Shown in pieces: positions 26,897-35,808 of a stretch of 53,708 bases of DNA. The notes under the pieces were generated by a model, which did no database searches, was not told where the DNA came from, and was given only the letters and a program-made list of their open reading frames with translations. The DNA comes from Glycomyces albidus. GTDB lineage: Bacteria; Actinomycetota; Actinomycetes; Mycobacteriales; Micromonosporaceae. The stretch's first letter is position 1; the number at the start of each line of letters is the position of its first letter. Both the position numbers and the translations under genes were made by a program. Location: assembly GCF_009451885.1 (NCBI RefSeq), contig NZ_WIAO01000032.1:1-53708 (forward strand), written 5' to 3'.

Positions 26897-27840
26897 CAGA
26901 GGGCCTTCCCTTCGGGGGCGGCGGTGTCGGCCGCGCGGACGGGTTCCTTGGCGACGAACTGCTCGGACGCGCCGGTGGCGGACATGAACGCCTCTTCGAG
27001 CGAGGCGCGGCGGGTCGACAGCTCGTGGAGTTCGACGCCGGCGGTGAAGGCGAGGTGCCCGACCTTGCCGATCTCGAGCCCGGAGACGACGAGCGCGTCC
27101 GCTTCGGTGGCGACGTCGGCGCCTTCGGCCTTGAGGGTCTCGGCGAGGCTACCGGTGTCGGGGCCGCGGACGACCACTTGGGACTGGGTGAACTCGCGGA
27201 CGAACGTGTCGACGTCGCCGTTGAAGATCATGGTGCCGCGGCCGATGACGACGAGTTCGTCGGCCATGAGCTGCATCTCGGACAGCAGGTGGCTGGAGAC
27301 GAAGATGGTGCGGCCTTCGGACGCGAGGGTCTTGAGCACGTCGCGCATCCAGTGGATGCCGTGCGGGTCGAGGCCGTTGGTGGGCTCGTCGAGCAGGAGC
27401 GTCTGCGGGTCGCCCAGGAGCGCCTGGGCGAGGCCGAGGCGCTGGGCCATGCCGAGCGAGTAGCCCTTCGGCTTCTTGCGCTTGACGTCGCCGAGGCCGA
27501 CGAACTCCATGACCTCGTCGACCCGGGAGTCGGGGATCCGGTTGCCGGCGGCGAGCATCCGCAGGTGGTTGCGGGCGGACCGGGTGGGGTGGAACGGCTT
27601 CGCCTCCAGGAGCGCGCCGACCTCGTTCATGGGGCGGCGGATCGTGCCGAACCGCTTGCCGTCGAACAGGGTCTCGCCTTCGCCGTGGTCGAGGCCGAGC
27701 ATGAGTCGCATGGTGGTGGACTTCCCGGACCCGTTGGGGCCGAGGAATCCGGTGACGACTCCGGGGCGGACGTCGAACGAGAGGTGGTCTACGGCGACCG
27801 TCTTCCGGTACCGCTTGTACAGGCCCTTCGCGGTGATCAT
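26896..27840 (-). CDS. ABC transporter ATP-binding protein (drug-exporter type)
   Basis: The product is 314 residues with GPNGSGKSTTMRLMLGL (Walker A), YSLGMAQRLGLAQALLG as the signature, LLLDEPTNGLDPHGIHW (Walker B) and SSHLLSEM (switch histidine). The C-terminal 90 residues are the usual regulatory extension of this group. The signature is SLGMAQR instead of LSGGQ, which is normal in this subfamily. GGGAG lies 5 bases before the ATG. With the downstream permease it forms a typical two-gene exporter. Confidence 0.9.
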   Translation of the reverse strand: MITAKGLYKRYRKTVAVDHLSFDVRPGVVTGFLGPNGSGKSTTMRLMLGLDHGEGETLFDGKRFGTIRRPMNEVGALLEAKPFHPTRSARNHLRMLAAGNRIPDSRVDEVMEFVGLGDVKRKKPKGYSLGMAQRLGLAQALLGDPQTLLLDEPTNGLDPHGIHWMRDVLKTLASEGRTIFVSSHLLSEMQLMADELVVIGRGTMIFNGDVDTFVREFTQSQVVVRGPDTGSLAETLKAEGADVATEADALVVSGLEIGKVGHLAFTAGVELHELSTRRASLEEAFMSATGASEQFVAKEPVRAADTAAPEGKAL

Positions 27841-28098
27841 GGGGCTCCCATCGGGGATCGCGGGTCGGGGACCGCCTCAGTCTATGAGGGACGGCCCCGC
27901 CGCACATGGGCGCGCGGACCGATTTCCGGGTCGTTCCCGAGGAGGAGGCCGGTCCCGCGACCGGTACCCCGGTACTACTCGCGCGTCGATTCGCGACCCG
28001 GTGTTCACTCCCCGTTCGCCTGCGCATCCGCGGCGGGTCCTCTTTCCTCGGTGGACTGGGGCCGTCACCCCCGTTCCCCGAGAAGTCAGGAAACCGCT

Positions 28099-29841
28099 GT
28101 GCAGAAGCGACTGCTCGTATCCGCGCTCGCGGTCGGGCTGGCGGCGCTCGCCGTGCCCGCCGTGCCCGCCGTCGCGCAGGACGACCCGGCCCTCGACCTG
28201 TCGGTCCTGGGCACGTACGCGACCGGCGTGTTCGCCGAGGGCGCCGCCGAGATCGTGGCCTACGACGCCGCGACCGAGCGGGTGTTCGCCGTGAACGCCG
28301 AGGCCGGCGTCATCGACGTGATCGACGTGTCCGATCCCGCGGCCCCCGTCAAGCGCGCCTCGATCGACGCCGCGGCCGCGCTCGGCCAGGACGGCGCCAC
28401 GGTCAACTCCGTCGCCGTGAGCGGCGGGAAGGTCGCGGCCGCCGTCGAGGCGCCCGAGAAGACCGACCCGGGCTGGGTCGCGTTCTTCGACACCGACGGC
28501 GCCTTCACCGGCTCCGCGCGGGTCGGCGCCCAGCCCGACTCGGTCGCGTTCACCCCTGACGGGTCGAAGGCCGTCACCGCCGACGAGGGCGAGCCGAACG
28601 ACGACTACACCGTCGACCCGGCCGGGACGGTCTCGGTCGTCGACGCGGCGACGTTCGCCGTCGCGACCGCCGACTTCACCGCGTGGACCGCGGACACGCT
28701 CCCCGAGGGCGTCCGCGTGTTCGGGCCCGACCTGTCCGCGGCCGACGCCGTGCAGCGGTCGATCGAACCGGAGTACGTGACCGTCGCCGACGACGCGACC
28801 GCGTACGTCACGCTCCAGGAGAACAACGCGATCGCCGTCGTCGACCTGGACGCGGGCGCGATCAGCGAGATCCTCCCGCTCGGCACGAAGGACCACTCGG
28901 CCGGCGGCGCCGGTCTCGACGCCTCCGACGAGGACGGCGGGCCGCGGATCGAGGCGTGGCCGGTGCGGGGCATGTACCTGCCCGACGGCGTCGACGCGTA
29001 CGCCTCGGGCGGGGAGACGTACTTGGTCACCGCGAACGAGGGTGATGTCCGCGAGTGGGGCGACTACTCCGAGGAGGCCCGGGTCGAGGACCTCGAGCTG
29101 TGCGAGGGCGCCTTCGGCGGCGCCGACCTGGCCGCGCTCCAGGCCCCGGAAGCGTTGGGCCGCTTGAAGGTCACCACGACGCTCGGTGCGACCGAGGCCG
29201 GCTGCCACGACGCCCTGTACTCGTTCGGCGGCCGGTCGTTCTCGATCTGGTCGGCCGACGGCGAGCTCGTGTTCGACTCCGGCGACGCGTTCGAGGCGAC
29301 CCTCGCCGCGGTCGAGGGCGAGCACTTCAACGCCGACAACGAGGCGAACGACGCCGACGACCGCTCCGACGACAAGGGCCCCGAGCCCGAGGCCGTCGCG
29401 GTCGGGCAGGTCGGCGACCGCATGTACGCGTTCATCGGCCTGGAGCGCCAGGGCGGGATCATGGTGTACGACGTCACCGACCCGGCGGACGCCGTGTTCG
29501 TCGACTACGTGAGCAACCGCGACTTCGCGGCCGAACCGGCCGCGGGCGCCGGCGGCGACCTAGGCCCCGAGTCGATCGCGTTCATCGCGGCCGCCGACTC
29601 CCCGACCGGGAGCCCGATGCTCGCGGTCGGCAACGAGGTCTCCGGCACCACGACCCTGTGGGGCGTCACCGGCGACGGCGTCCCCGGCGGTGAGCCCGGC
29701 GGCGACCCGAGCGCGACCCCGAGCGGCTCCGGGGTCCTCCCGAAGACCGGCACGGGCGCCACGGGCCTTCTGGTGGGGCTCGCCGCGCTCCTGGCGGTCG
29801 GCGGCGGTGTCCTCGCCGCGATGCGCCGACGCGCCGCTTAG
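28099..29841 (+). CDS. Choice-of-anchor I family secreted protein with LPXTG cell-wall anchor
   Basis: The product is 580 residues: signal peptide at about 1-26 (KRLLVSALAVGLAALAVPA), a long beta-propeller-like region that matches choice-of-anchor I proteins (GVFAEGAAEIVAYDAATERVF, then IDVIDVSDP, VTANEGDVREW, and GPEPEAVAVGQV), a Gly/Pro linker, and at 547-551 an LPKTG motif followed by a membrane helix and RRRAA. Sortase would attach it to the wall. Enzyme activity is not established; some relatives are fused to phosphatases or nucleases. The GTG at 28099 follows AGGAAAC. Confidence 0.82.
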   Translation: MQKRLLVSALAVGLAALAVPAVPAVAQDDPALDLSVLGTYATGVFAEGAAEIVAYDAATERVFAVNAEAGVIDVIDVSDPAAPVKRASIDAAAALGQDGATVNSVAVSGGKVAAAVEAPEKTDPGWVAFFDTDGAFTGSARVGAQPDSVAFTPDGSKAVTADEGEPNDDYTVDPAGTVSVVDAATFAVATADFTAWTADTLPEGVRVFGPDLSAADAVQRSIEPEYVTVADDATAYVTLQENNAIAVVDLDAGAISEILPLGTKDHSAGGAGLDASDEDGGPRIEAWPVRGMYLPDGVDAYASGGETYLVTANEGDVREWGDYSEEARVEDLELCEGAFGGADLAALQAPEALGRLKVTTTLGATEAGCHDALYSFGGRSFSIWSADGELVFDSGDAFEATLAAVEGEHFNADNEANDADDRSDDKGPEPEAVAVGQVGDRMYAFIGLERQGGIMVYDVTDPADAVFVDYVSNRDFAAEPAAGAGGDLGPESIAFIAAADSPTGSPMLAVGNEVSGTTTLWGVTGDGVPGGEPGGDPSATPSGSGVLPKTGTGATGLLVGLAALLAVGGGVLAAMRRRAA

Positions 29842-29855
29842 CGCCCTCCGCGCGA

Positions 29856-29880
29856 CGGCCCCCGGCAGCGCCGGGGGCCG
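29856..29880 (+). terminator. Terminator after the LPXTG protein gene
   Basis: CGGCCCCCGGC and its perfect complement form an 11-bp stem with an AGC loop, 15 bases after the stop codon. Confidence 0.75.
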
Positions 29881-29928
29881 TCCGCGTCCGCGGAGAAGGG
29901 AGCGCCGAGCGGCGTGGTCCCGGCCGCC

Positions 29929-29978
29929 TTGACACGCGGCCCTCGGGGCGCTAGGGGCGGGCCCGGGTTGTCTAGACT
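29929..29978 (+). promoter_or_regulatory. cysS promoters
   Basis: TAGACT at 29973-29978 ends 6 bases before the GTG start, giving a leaderless message. TTGACA at 29929-29934 with TAGGGG 17 bases later (29952-29957) may be a second, upstream promoter. Confidence 0.5.
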
Positions 29979-29984
29979 TGACGG

Positions 29985-31382
29985 GTGAGCCTGCGACTGT
30001 ACGACACCGGCACCCGTTCGATCCGCGACTTCCAGCCCCGGAAGCCCGGCCACGCGGGCGTCTACTTGTGCGGCCTCACCGTCCAAGGCCCACCGCACAT
30101 CGGCCACCTCCGCTCGGGCGTCTCCTACGACGTCCTCATCCGCTGGCTGCGCCGCTCCGGCTACGACGTCACATACGTGCGCAACGTCACCGACATCGAC
30201 GACAAGATCCTCGTCCGGGGCGAGGAGCAGGGCCGCCCCTGGTGGGCCATCGCGTACGAGAACGAGCGCAAGCTCGCCCGCGACTACGCGGCCCTGAACG
30301 TCGCGCCCCCCACGTACGAGCCCCGCGCGACCGGGCACATCACCCAGATGACCGACCTCATCGCGTCGCTGGTCGAGCGCGGCCACGCCTACGCCACCGA
30401 GTCCGGCGACGTCTGGTTCTCCGTGTCGTCCTGGGCCGACTACGGGGAGCTCTCGCACCGCCGCCCCGAGGACATGCTCTCCAGCGCCGAGACCGGCGCC
30501 AAGCGCGACTCGCGCGACTTCGGGCTGTGGAAGGCCCACAAGCCCGGCGAGCCCGAGGACGCCGCCTGGACCTCCCCGTGGGGCCCGGGCCGCCCCGGCT
30601 GGCACATCGAGTGCTCCGCGATGGCCCGCCGCTACCTCGGCGACGCGTTCGACATCCACGGCGGCGGCACCGACATCATGTTCCCGCACCACGAGAACGA
30701 GCTCGCGCAGTCGCGCGCGGCCGGCCTCGACTTCGCGAAGTACTGGGTCCACAACGGGATGCTCAACCTCTCGGGCACCAAGATGAGCAAGTCCCTCGGC
30801 AACACGCTCTCCGTTGCGGCCCTCGGCGAGAAGGGCTTCAGCGCCGCCGCGGTCCGCTACTACCTGACCAGCGTCCAGTACCGGTCCGCCGTCGACTTCT
30901 CCGAGGAGGCGCTCGCCGAGGCCCAGTCCGCCTGGGAGCGCCTCTCCAACTTCGTACACCGTACGGCCGAAGCGCTGGGGACGGAGGCGACCATCGGCGG
31001 CGCCCTCGCGCCCGAATTCACCGCCGCGATGGACGACGACCTGAACACGCCCGCCGCCGTCGCGGTCCTCCACGAGACCGCCCGCGAGGGGAACGCCGCG
31101 CTCGACGCGGGCGACGACGCCGCGGCGGCCCGCGCCGGGGCCGGAGTCCGAGCTATGCTCGATCAGCTCGGCCTCGACCCGCTCGACCCGCACTGGGACG
31201 ACCCGGGGGACGCGAAGCTCACCGGCGCGGTCGACGCGCTCGTGAAGCTCGCACTCGAACAGCGCGCCGAAGCCAGGGCCCGCAAGGACTACGCGGCTGC
31301 CGACCGCATCCGCGACGACCTCGCGCACGCCGGCATCACCGTCAAGGACACCCCTCGCGGTCCCGTGTGGACCGTGGACTAG
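29985..31382 (+). CDS. cysS: Cysteinyl-tRNA synthetase
   Basis: The product is 465 residues and charges tRNA-Cys. The class I markers are present: HIGH at 38-41 and KMSKS at 266-270. The zinc ligands Cys29, Cys210, His235 and Glu239 fall where expected. The C-terminal helical domain ends in RARKDYAAADRIRDDLAHAGI, the usual CysRS tail. Mycothiol ligase MshC is related, but this length and the complete tail favour CysRS. rlmB follows 51 bases later and the pair is often adjacent in actinobacteria. Confidence 0.96.
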   Translation: MSLRLYDTGTRSIRDFQPRKPGHAGVYLCGLTVQGPPHIGHLRSGVSYDVLIRWLRRSGYDVTYVRNVTDIDDKILVRGEEQGRPWWAIAYENERKLARDYAALNVAPPTYEPRATGHITQMTDLIASLVERGHAYATESGDVWFSVSSWADYGELSHRRPEDMLSSAETGAKRDSRDFGLWKAHKPGEPEDAAWTSPWGPGRPGWHIECSAMARRYLGDAFDIHGGGTDIMFPHHENELAQSRAAGLDFAKYWVHNGMLNLSGTKMSKSLGNTLSVAALGEKGFSAAAVRYYLTSVQYRSAVDFSEEALAEAQSAWERLSNFVHRTAEALGTEATIGGALAPEFTAAMDDDLNTPAAVAVLHETAREGNAALDAGDDAAAARAGAGVRAMLDQLGLDPLDPHWDDPGDAKLTGAVDALVKLALEQRAEARARKDYAAADRIRDDLAHAGITVKDTPRGPVWTVD

Positions 31383-31433
31383 GCGATCGCCTGTCCGCAG
31401 ACGACGACCGACACCACTGGGGAACTTGAACCG

Positions 31434-32444
31434 ATGAGCACCAAGGGCGGACACCCGAACCGCCGCAAGACCAGCAAGGCCGGCCCGGCCAAGGGCTCCG
31501 GCGGCCAGAAGAAGGGCCTCGCCGGCAAGGGCCGCACCCTCAAGGCCGCCGACCGCCCTTGGCACAAGCAGTACACCGGCGACGACAAGCCCCAGAAGAC
31601 CCAGCGCAAGCAGGCCGCCGAGCGTGCCAAGGCCGCCGCCGAGGGCCGCACCACCAACATCGGCAAGGCCCGGCCGCAGCGCGGCTCGGCGCGCCGCCAC
31701 GCCGACGAGCCCGAGCTCATCCTCGGCCGTAACCCGGTCCTCGAGGCGCTGCGCGCGAAGGTCCCCGCGACCGCCCTGTACGTGGCGTTCGGCACCGACC
31801 TCGACGACCGCGTCGCCGAGTCCGTGCGCCTCGCCGGCAACCGCGACCTCCCCGTCAAGGAACTCGCCCGCCGCGACCTCGACCGCCGCACCAACAACGC
31901 CCTCCACCAGGGCATCGGCCTCCAGATCGAGCCGTACGAGTACCACGAGTTCGAGGAGCTCCTCGAGATCGCGCAGACGTCGGGGACCGCGCCGCTCCTG
32001 GTCGCCCTCGACGGCGTCACCGACCCGCGCAACCTCGGCGCGATCATCCGCTCCGCCGCCGCGTTCGGCGGCCACGGCCTCATCATCCCGTCCAAGCGCG
32101 CCGCGTCCGTGACGGCCGTCGCCTGGCGCACCTCCGCGGGCGCCGCCGCGCGCCTCCCGGTCGCGAAGGTCGTCAATCTCACCCGGACCATCCAGGCGTG
32201 CCAGCAGGCCGGGTTCATGACCGTCGCCCTCGACGGCGGCGGCGACGCCGACGTGTTCGACCTCCCGGTCGCGACCGACCCGCTCCTCATCGTCGTCGGC
32301 GACGAGGGCAAGGGCGTCTCCCGGCTCGTCGCCGAGACCTGCGACATCCGCGCCGGCATCCCGATCTCCGGCGAGGTCGAGTCGCTGAACGCCTCCGTCG
32401 CGGCCTCCATCGCGCTCGCCGAGGTCCAGCGCCAGCGCCGCTAG
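31434..32444 (+). CDS. rlmB: 23S rRNA 2'-O-methyltransferase (RlmB/TrmH family)
   Basis: The product is 336 residues. The first 95 are a basic, lysine-rich tail of the kind that precedes actinobacterial RlmB. A substrate-binding domain follows (LILGRNPVLEALRA to ALHQGIGLQIEPY) and then the SpoU/TrmH knot with LDGVTDPRNLGAIIRSAAAFG, VVGDEGKGVSRL and SLNASVAASIALAE, which carries the S-adenosylmethionine site. The methylated nucleotide is most likely a guanosine in 23S rRNA, by family. GGGGA precedes the ATG. Confidence 0.9.
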   Translation: MSTKGGHPNRRKTSKAGPAKGSGGQKKGLAGKGRTLKAADRPWHKQYTGDDKPQKTQRKQAAERAKAAAEGRTTNIGKARPQRGSARRHADEPELILGRNPVLEALRAKVPATALYVAFGTDLDDRVAESVRLAGNRDLPVKELARRDLDRRTNNALHQGIGLQIEPYEYHEFEELLEIAQTSGTAPLLVALDGVTDPRNLGAIIRSAAAFGGHGLIIPSKRAASVTAVAWRTSAGAAARLPVAKVVNLTRTIQACQQAGFMTVALDGGGDADVFDLPVATDPLLIVVGDEGKGVSRLVAETCDIRAGIPISGEVESLNASVAASIALAEVQRQRR

Positions 32445-32469
32445 CGCCGGGCCGAGGCCGGGAGCGGTA

Positions 32470-32490
32470 CCCGGCGGCCGCGCCGCCGGG
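32470..32490 (+). terminator. Terminator after rlmB
   Basis: CCCGGCGGC and its perfect complement form a 9-bp stem with a CGC loop, 25 bases after the stop codon. Confidence 0.6.
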
Positions 32491-32535
32491 CCCACAATGG
32501 GTGATCCCGTGCCGACCGGACTCGCCCGGTCGCAC

Positions 32536-32541
32536 TAATCT
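32536..32541 (+). promoter_or_regulatory. -10 box TAATCT of the Hsp70-like gene
   Basis: TAATCT lies 41 bases before the ATG at 32583. The -35 region (CGACCG) is weak. Confidence 0.45.
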
Positions 32542-32582
32542 GAAACGATCCCGCACGCCCTAGCCCCAGGAGCTGCACCCGC

Positions 32583-35183
32583 ATGCCGGCCGATTACCTG
32601 CTCAGCGTCGACCTCGGTACCTCCCACACCGTGGCCGTGGTGGTGTGGCCGGACGGCCGCACGCGCCCGCTCCTGTTCGACGGGTCGCCGGTGATGCCGT
32701 CGGCGGTGTTCCTGGACCCGGCCGGGACGCTCCACACCGGGAAGGACGCCGAGCGGCTGGCGCTCACCGCGCCCGAGCGGTTCGAGCCGAACCCGAAGCA
32801 GCGCATCTCGGACCGGACGATCCTCTTGGGGGACCGGGAGGTCCCGGTGACGGCGGCGTTCGCGGCGATCCTGTCGCGGGTGGCGCGCGCGGCGATCGAG
32901 TCGGTGGGGCACCTGCCGAACGCGGTCCTGACGTGCCCGGCGGCGTGGTCGGAGCAGCGTCGCGCGGCGCTGCACGACGCGGCCGCTCAGGCGGGCTACC
33001 GGCCGGTCAAGATCATCACGGAGCCGGTGGCGGCCGCCCACTACTACACGTCGCGCCTGTCGCACCAGGTCGGGCCGGGGCAGCCGCTCGCGGTGTTCGA
33101 CTTCGGCGGCGGGACGCTCGACATCGCGGTGCTGGAGCGGCGCCCGGACGGCTCGTTCGGGGTCCTCGCGGACGGCGGCCTGCCCGATCTGGGCGGCCTC
33201 GACTTCGACGCGGCGCTGGTGGCGCACATCGGCGAGACGGTGCGGCAGCGCGAGCCGGAGATCTGGAAGCGGCTCGAGAACCCGACCGGCGCAAGCGAAC
33301 TGCGCAACCGCCGGGAGCTGTGGGAGGAGGTGCGGGCGGCGAAGGAGATGCTGTCGCGCTCCTCGGTCGCGCCGGTCACCGTCCCGGACATGGCGCAGTC
33401 GCTGCATCTGACGCGCGGGGAGCTCGACCAGATCTCGCGGCCGCTGCTGGCGCGCGCGGTCGGCGAGACGCAGCGGGTGCTCGGTCTGACGGGGCGGCGC
33501 CCCGAGCAGCTCGCGGGGCTGTTCCTGGTCGGCGGGTCGAGCCGGATGCCGATGGTGGCCAAGATGCTCCACGAGGGGCTGGGGATCGCGCCGACGGTGC
33601 TCGAGCAGCCCGAGCTGCCGGTCTCCGAGGGCGCCGCGCTCGCGCTGACGTCGGCCGCGCCGGTGACGCCGCCGGCGCCGGTGCCGTCGCCGCCGGCCCA
33701 TCTGACGGCGCCGCAGCTGACGGGCCAGTCGCGGGGCCTGCCGCCGGTGACGCCGGGCTCGGATCAGACGATTCCGCTGCGCCGCGGCGGGGACGACCAG
33801 TCGCCGCCGGTGCCGCCGCGCCGCGGCACCGAGTACAAGGCCCGCCGGATCCCTCCGAAGTGGATCGCGATCGGGGTGGCGGCGGTCGTGCTGGTCGCCG
33901 CGGCCACCGTGGGCATCTGGTGGGCGCTGAACCCGTACAAGCAGCGGCCGTTCGCGGAGGAGCTCCGCGAGGTGGGCGCCGCCGAGCCGCTCTCGGGGGA
34001 GGTCGACGACGGGATCTACGAGGTCCGCTCGGTCGGCGACCGCTCCGTGCTGTTCTACACGACGTCCTCGACGGACGAGTCGGGCCAGGAGCTGCACGTC
34101 CGCGCGGTCGACAACCGCTCGGGGGAGCTGCTGTGGGACGCCGAGCAGGTCCTCCCGGGCGACGGCTGGAACGGCACGTACTTCGTGTCGGAGGAGCTCA
34201 TCGCGTTCTCCCAGGAGGTCCAGTCCGGGGAGGAGTACAGCTTCATCTTCCTGGACTGGGAGACCGGCGAGGTGCGCAACACGATCCCGAGCTGGGCCCG
34301 GGACGCGGCCCGCTCCGGTGAGCTGCTGGTGGTCGGCCCGGTGGGCGGCAACGCGTTCGAGGTCTACGACGCCGACGGCGAGCAGGTGTCGTCGTGGGAG
34401 CTCGAGGGCGAGGAGACCGTCGCCCAGTGGAACCTCGTGGGCACTCCGGACGACATCGCGAACCCGTCGGCGCCGGCCAACGGCGACGGCCGGCTCCTGG
34501 CGGTGTCGAGCATCGGCGTCGCCTACGTCTTCGACGTCGAGTCGGGCGAGACGGTGGCCTCGGAGGAGATCGAGACGGTCGACGACATGTACTACGCGTG
34601 GAACGGCCTGCTCTACGTCGCGGTCGACAAGGAGACCGGCTACGACCTGAACGTCTACAGCGTCGAGGACCTGTCGGAGGTCGACAGCGTCCGCGGGATC
34701 GAGTCGGGCGAGGTGGCGCCCGCGGCGATCACCGTCTGCGGCGAGACCCTGGTGTGCGTCGGCGAGCTCGTCGAGGACCAGACGGGCGTCTACCACTGGC
34801 GGGTGTACGACGCCGACGCCGAGGAGATCGTCCACGAGTTCGACGACCGCGAGTACGGCTGGATCGAGCCGCTCGGCGACCGCATCATGGCCGAGTACTA
34901 CGCCGGCGACGACGTGCGCACGCAGATCTACTCCAAGAGCTTCAAGTCGGTCAACAACAGCCTCGAGGAGACGTTCGACCCGATCGACGGCGGCAGCGCC
35001 CTCGCCTGGCCGGGCCGGTCGACGTTCGGGACCGCGGTCGGCAACGTGATCGGGCTCGGCCGCGACGGCACGCGCGCGGAGCTGCGCACCGAGCTCGAAG
35101 TGCTGGCGTGCGACGCGACGGACACGCGCCTGGTGTGCCTCACCCCGGCCGGCTCGCAGGTCTACTCCTTCCGCGACGAGTAG
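32583..35183 (+). CDS. Membrane-anchored Hsp70-family protein with an extracellular beta-propeller-like domain
   Basis: The product is 866 residues. Residues 1-360 are an Hsp70/actin-fold ATPase: VDLGTSHTVAVV at the phosphate-1 loop, CPAAWSEQRR, VFDFGGGTLDIAVLE at phosphate 2, and FLVGGSSRMPMV at the adenosine site. A Pro-rich linker leads to one membrane helix at about 427-449, and the remaining 415 residues are outside, acidic and repetitive in a way that suggests a propeller (repeated YDADGEQ-, VFDVESGETV-, VYDADAEE-like blades). The substrate-binding domain of true DnaK is absent. AGGAG lies 8 bases ahead of the ATG. The role may be sensing or envelope stress; this is inference. Confidence 0.82.
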   Translation: MPADYLLSVDLGTSHTVAVVVWPDGRTRPLLFDGSPVMPSAVFLDPAGTLHTGKDAERLALTAPERFEPNPKQRISDRTILLGDREVPVTAAFAAILSRVARAAIESVGHLPNAVLTCPAAWSEQRRAALHDAAAQAGYRPVKIITEPVAAAHYYTSRLSHQVGPGQPLAVFDFGGGTLDIAVLERRPDGSFGVLADGGLPDLGGLDFDAALVAHIGETVRQREPEIWKRLENPTGASELRNRRELWEEVRAAKEMLSRSSVAPVTVPDMAQSLHLTRGELDQISRPLLARAVGETQRVLGLTGRRPEQLAGLFLVGGSSRMPMVAKMLHEGLGIAPTVLEQPELPVSEGAALALTSAAPVTPPAPVPSPPAHLTAPQLTGQSRGLPPVTPGSDQTIPLRRGGDDQSPPVPPRRGTEYKARRIPPKWIAIGVAAVVLVAAATVGIWWALNPYKQRPFAEELREVGAAEPLSGEVDDGIYEVRSVGDRSVLFYTTSSTDESGQELHVRAVDNRSGELLWDAEQVLPGDGWNGTYFVSEELIAFSQEVQSGEEYSFIFLDWETGEVRNTIPSWARDAARSGELLVVGPVGGNAFEVYDADGEQVSSWELEGEETVAQWNLVGTPDDIANPSAPANGDGRLLAVSSIGVAYVFDVESGETVASEEIETVDDMYYAWNGLLYVAVDKETGYDLNVYSVEDLSEVDSVRGIESGEVAPAAITVCGETLVCVGELVEDQTGVYHWRVYDADAEEIVHEFDDREYGWIEPLGDRIMAEYYAGDDVRTQIYSKSFKSVNNSLEETFDPIDGGSALAWPGRSTFGTAVGNVIGLGRDGTRAELRTELEVLACDATDTRLVCLTPAGSQVYSFRDE

Positions 35184-35581
35184 ATCCGGAGCACGGCCGG
35201 TTTGAGCAGGGCGACCGACCACGCGAACCAGGTCATGGCGGCGACGAGGAGCAGCCAGGGCGCGGCCTCGCCCACGGGTTCGGCCCGCGGCCACCATGTG
35301 CCGGCCCACATGTAGCCGATCGCGGCGGAGGCGGTGCCGAGCCAGCAGGCGGGCACGAGGAGCCAGGCGGTCCACCGGATCCATGCCTGCCGGGCGAGGA
35401 ACCCGGTGGCCTGCATGAGGATCAGGCCCGCGGCCCAGGCGGTGAGCCCGACGACGGGCTCGGTGTAGTAGCGGTCGTCGAGGACGATCCCGGTCGGGAT
35501 CGCGAGGACCGCGAGCGGTCCGGTGGCGTACGCGATGCGGCCGCCGATGCGGCGCGGAGGCGATGGCGTTGCAGTGTCCAT
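35162..35581 (-). CDS. Small four-helix membrane protein
   Basis: The product is 139 residues with about four membrane helices (16-33, 40-62, 66-90 and 108-128), Trp-rich, and a basic end. No family is recognised. The ATG at 35581 is chosen since sequence before it is not membrane-like. The last 22 bases overlap, tail to tail, with the end of the Hsp70-like gene on the opposite strand. Confidence 0.6.
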   Translation of the reverse strand: MDTATPSPPRRIGGRIAYATGPLAVLAIPTGIVLDDRYYTEPVVGLTAWAAGLILMQATGFLARQAWIRWTAWLLVPACWLGTASAAIGYMWAGTWWPRAEPVGEAAPWLLLVAAMTWFAWSVALLKPAVLRIYSSRKE

Positions 35582-35808
35582 GTCCGCAGTGTCGCGACGC
35601 TTCGCAACCGCCCGGGCACCGGTTCGGCCCCGTCTTTGTGGCGTTCCCACAATCCGGTGGCCGCGAACGCCCGATTCGGCAGGTATTTTTTCTCGCTTTC
35701 CGCCAAGCGGCCAAGCCATCCCGCGTATGCAACCATTTCGGACGCCCGGTGCGCCTTCGGTTCGGACGGGTCGACCGGCCCGCCCGAGTCTTCCAGAGGG
35801 ACCTCCTT

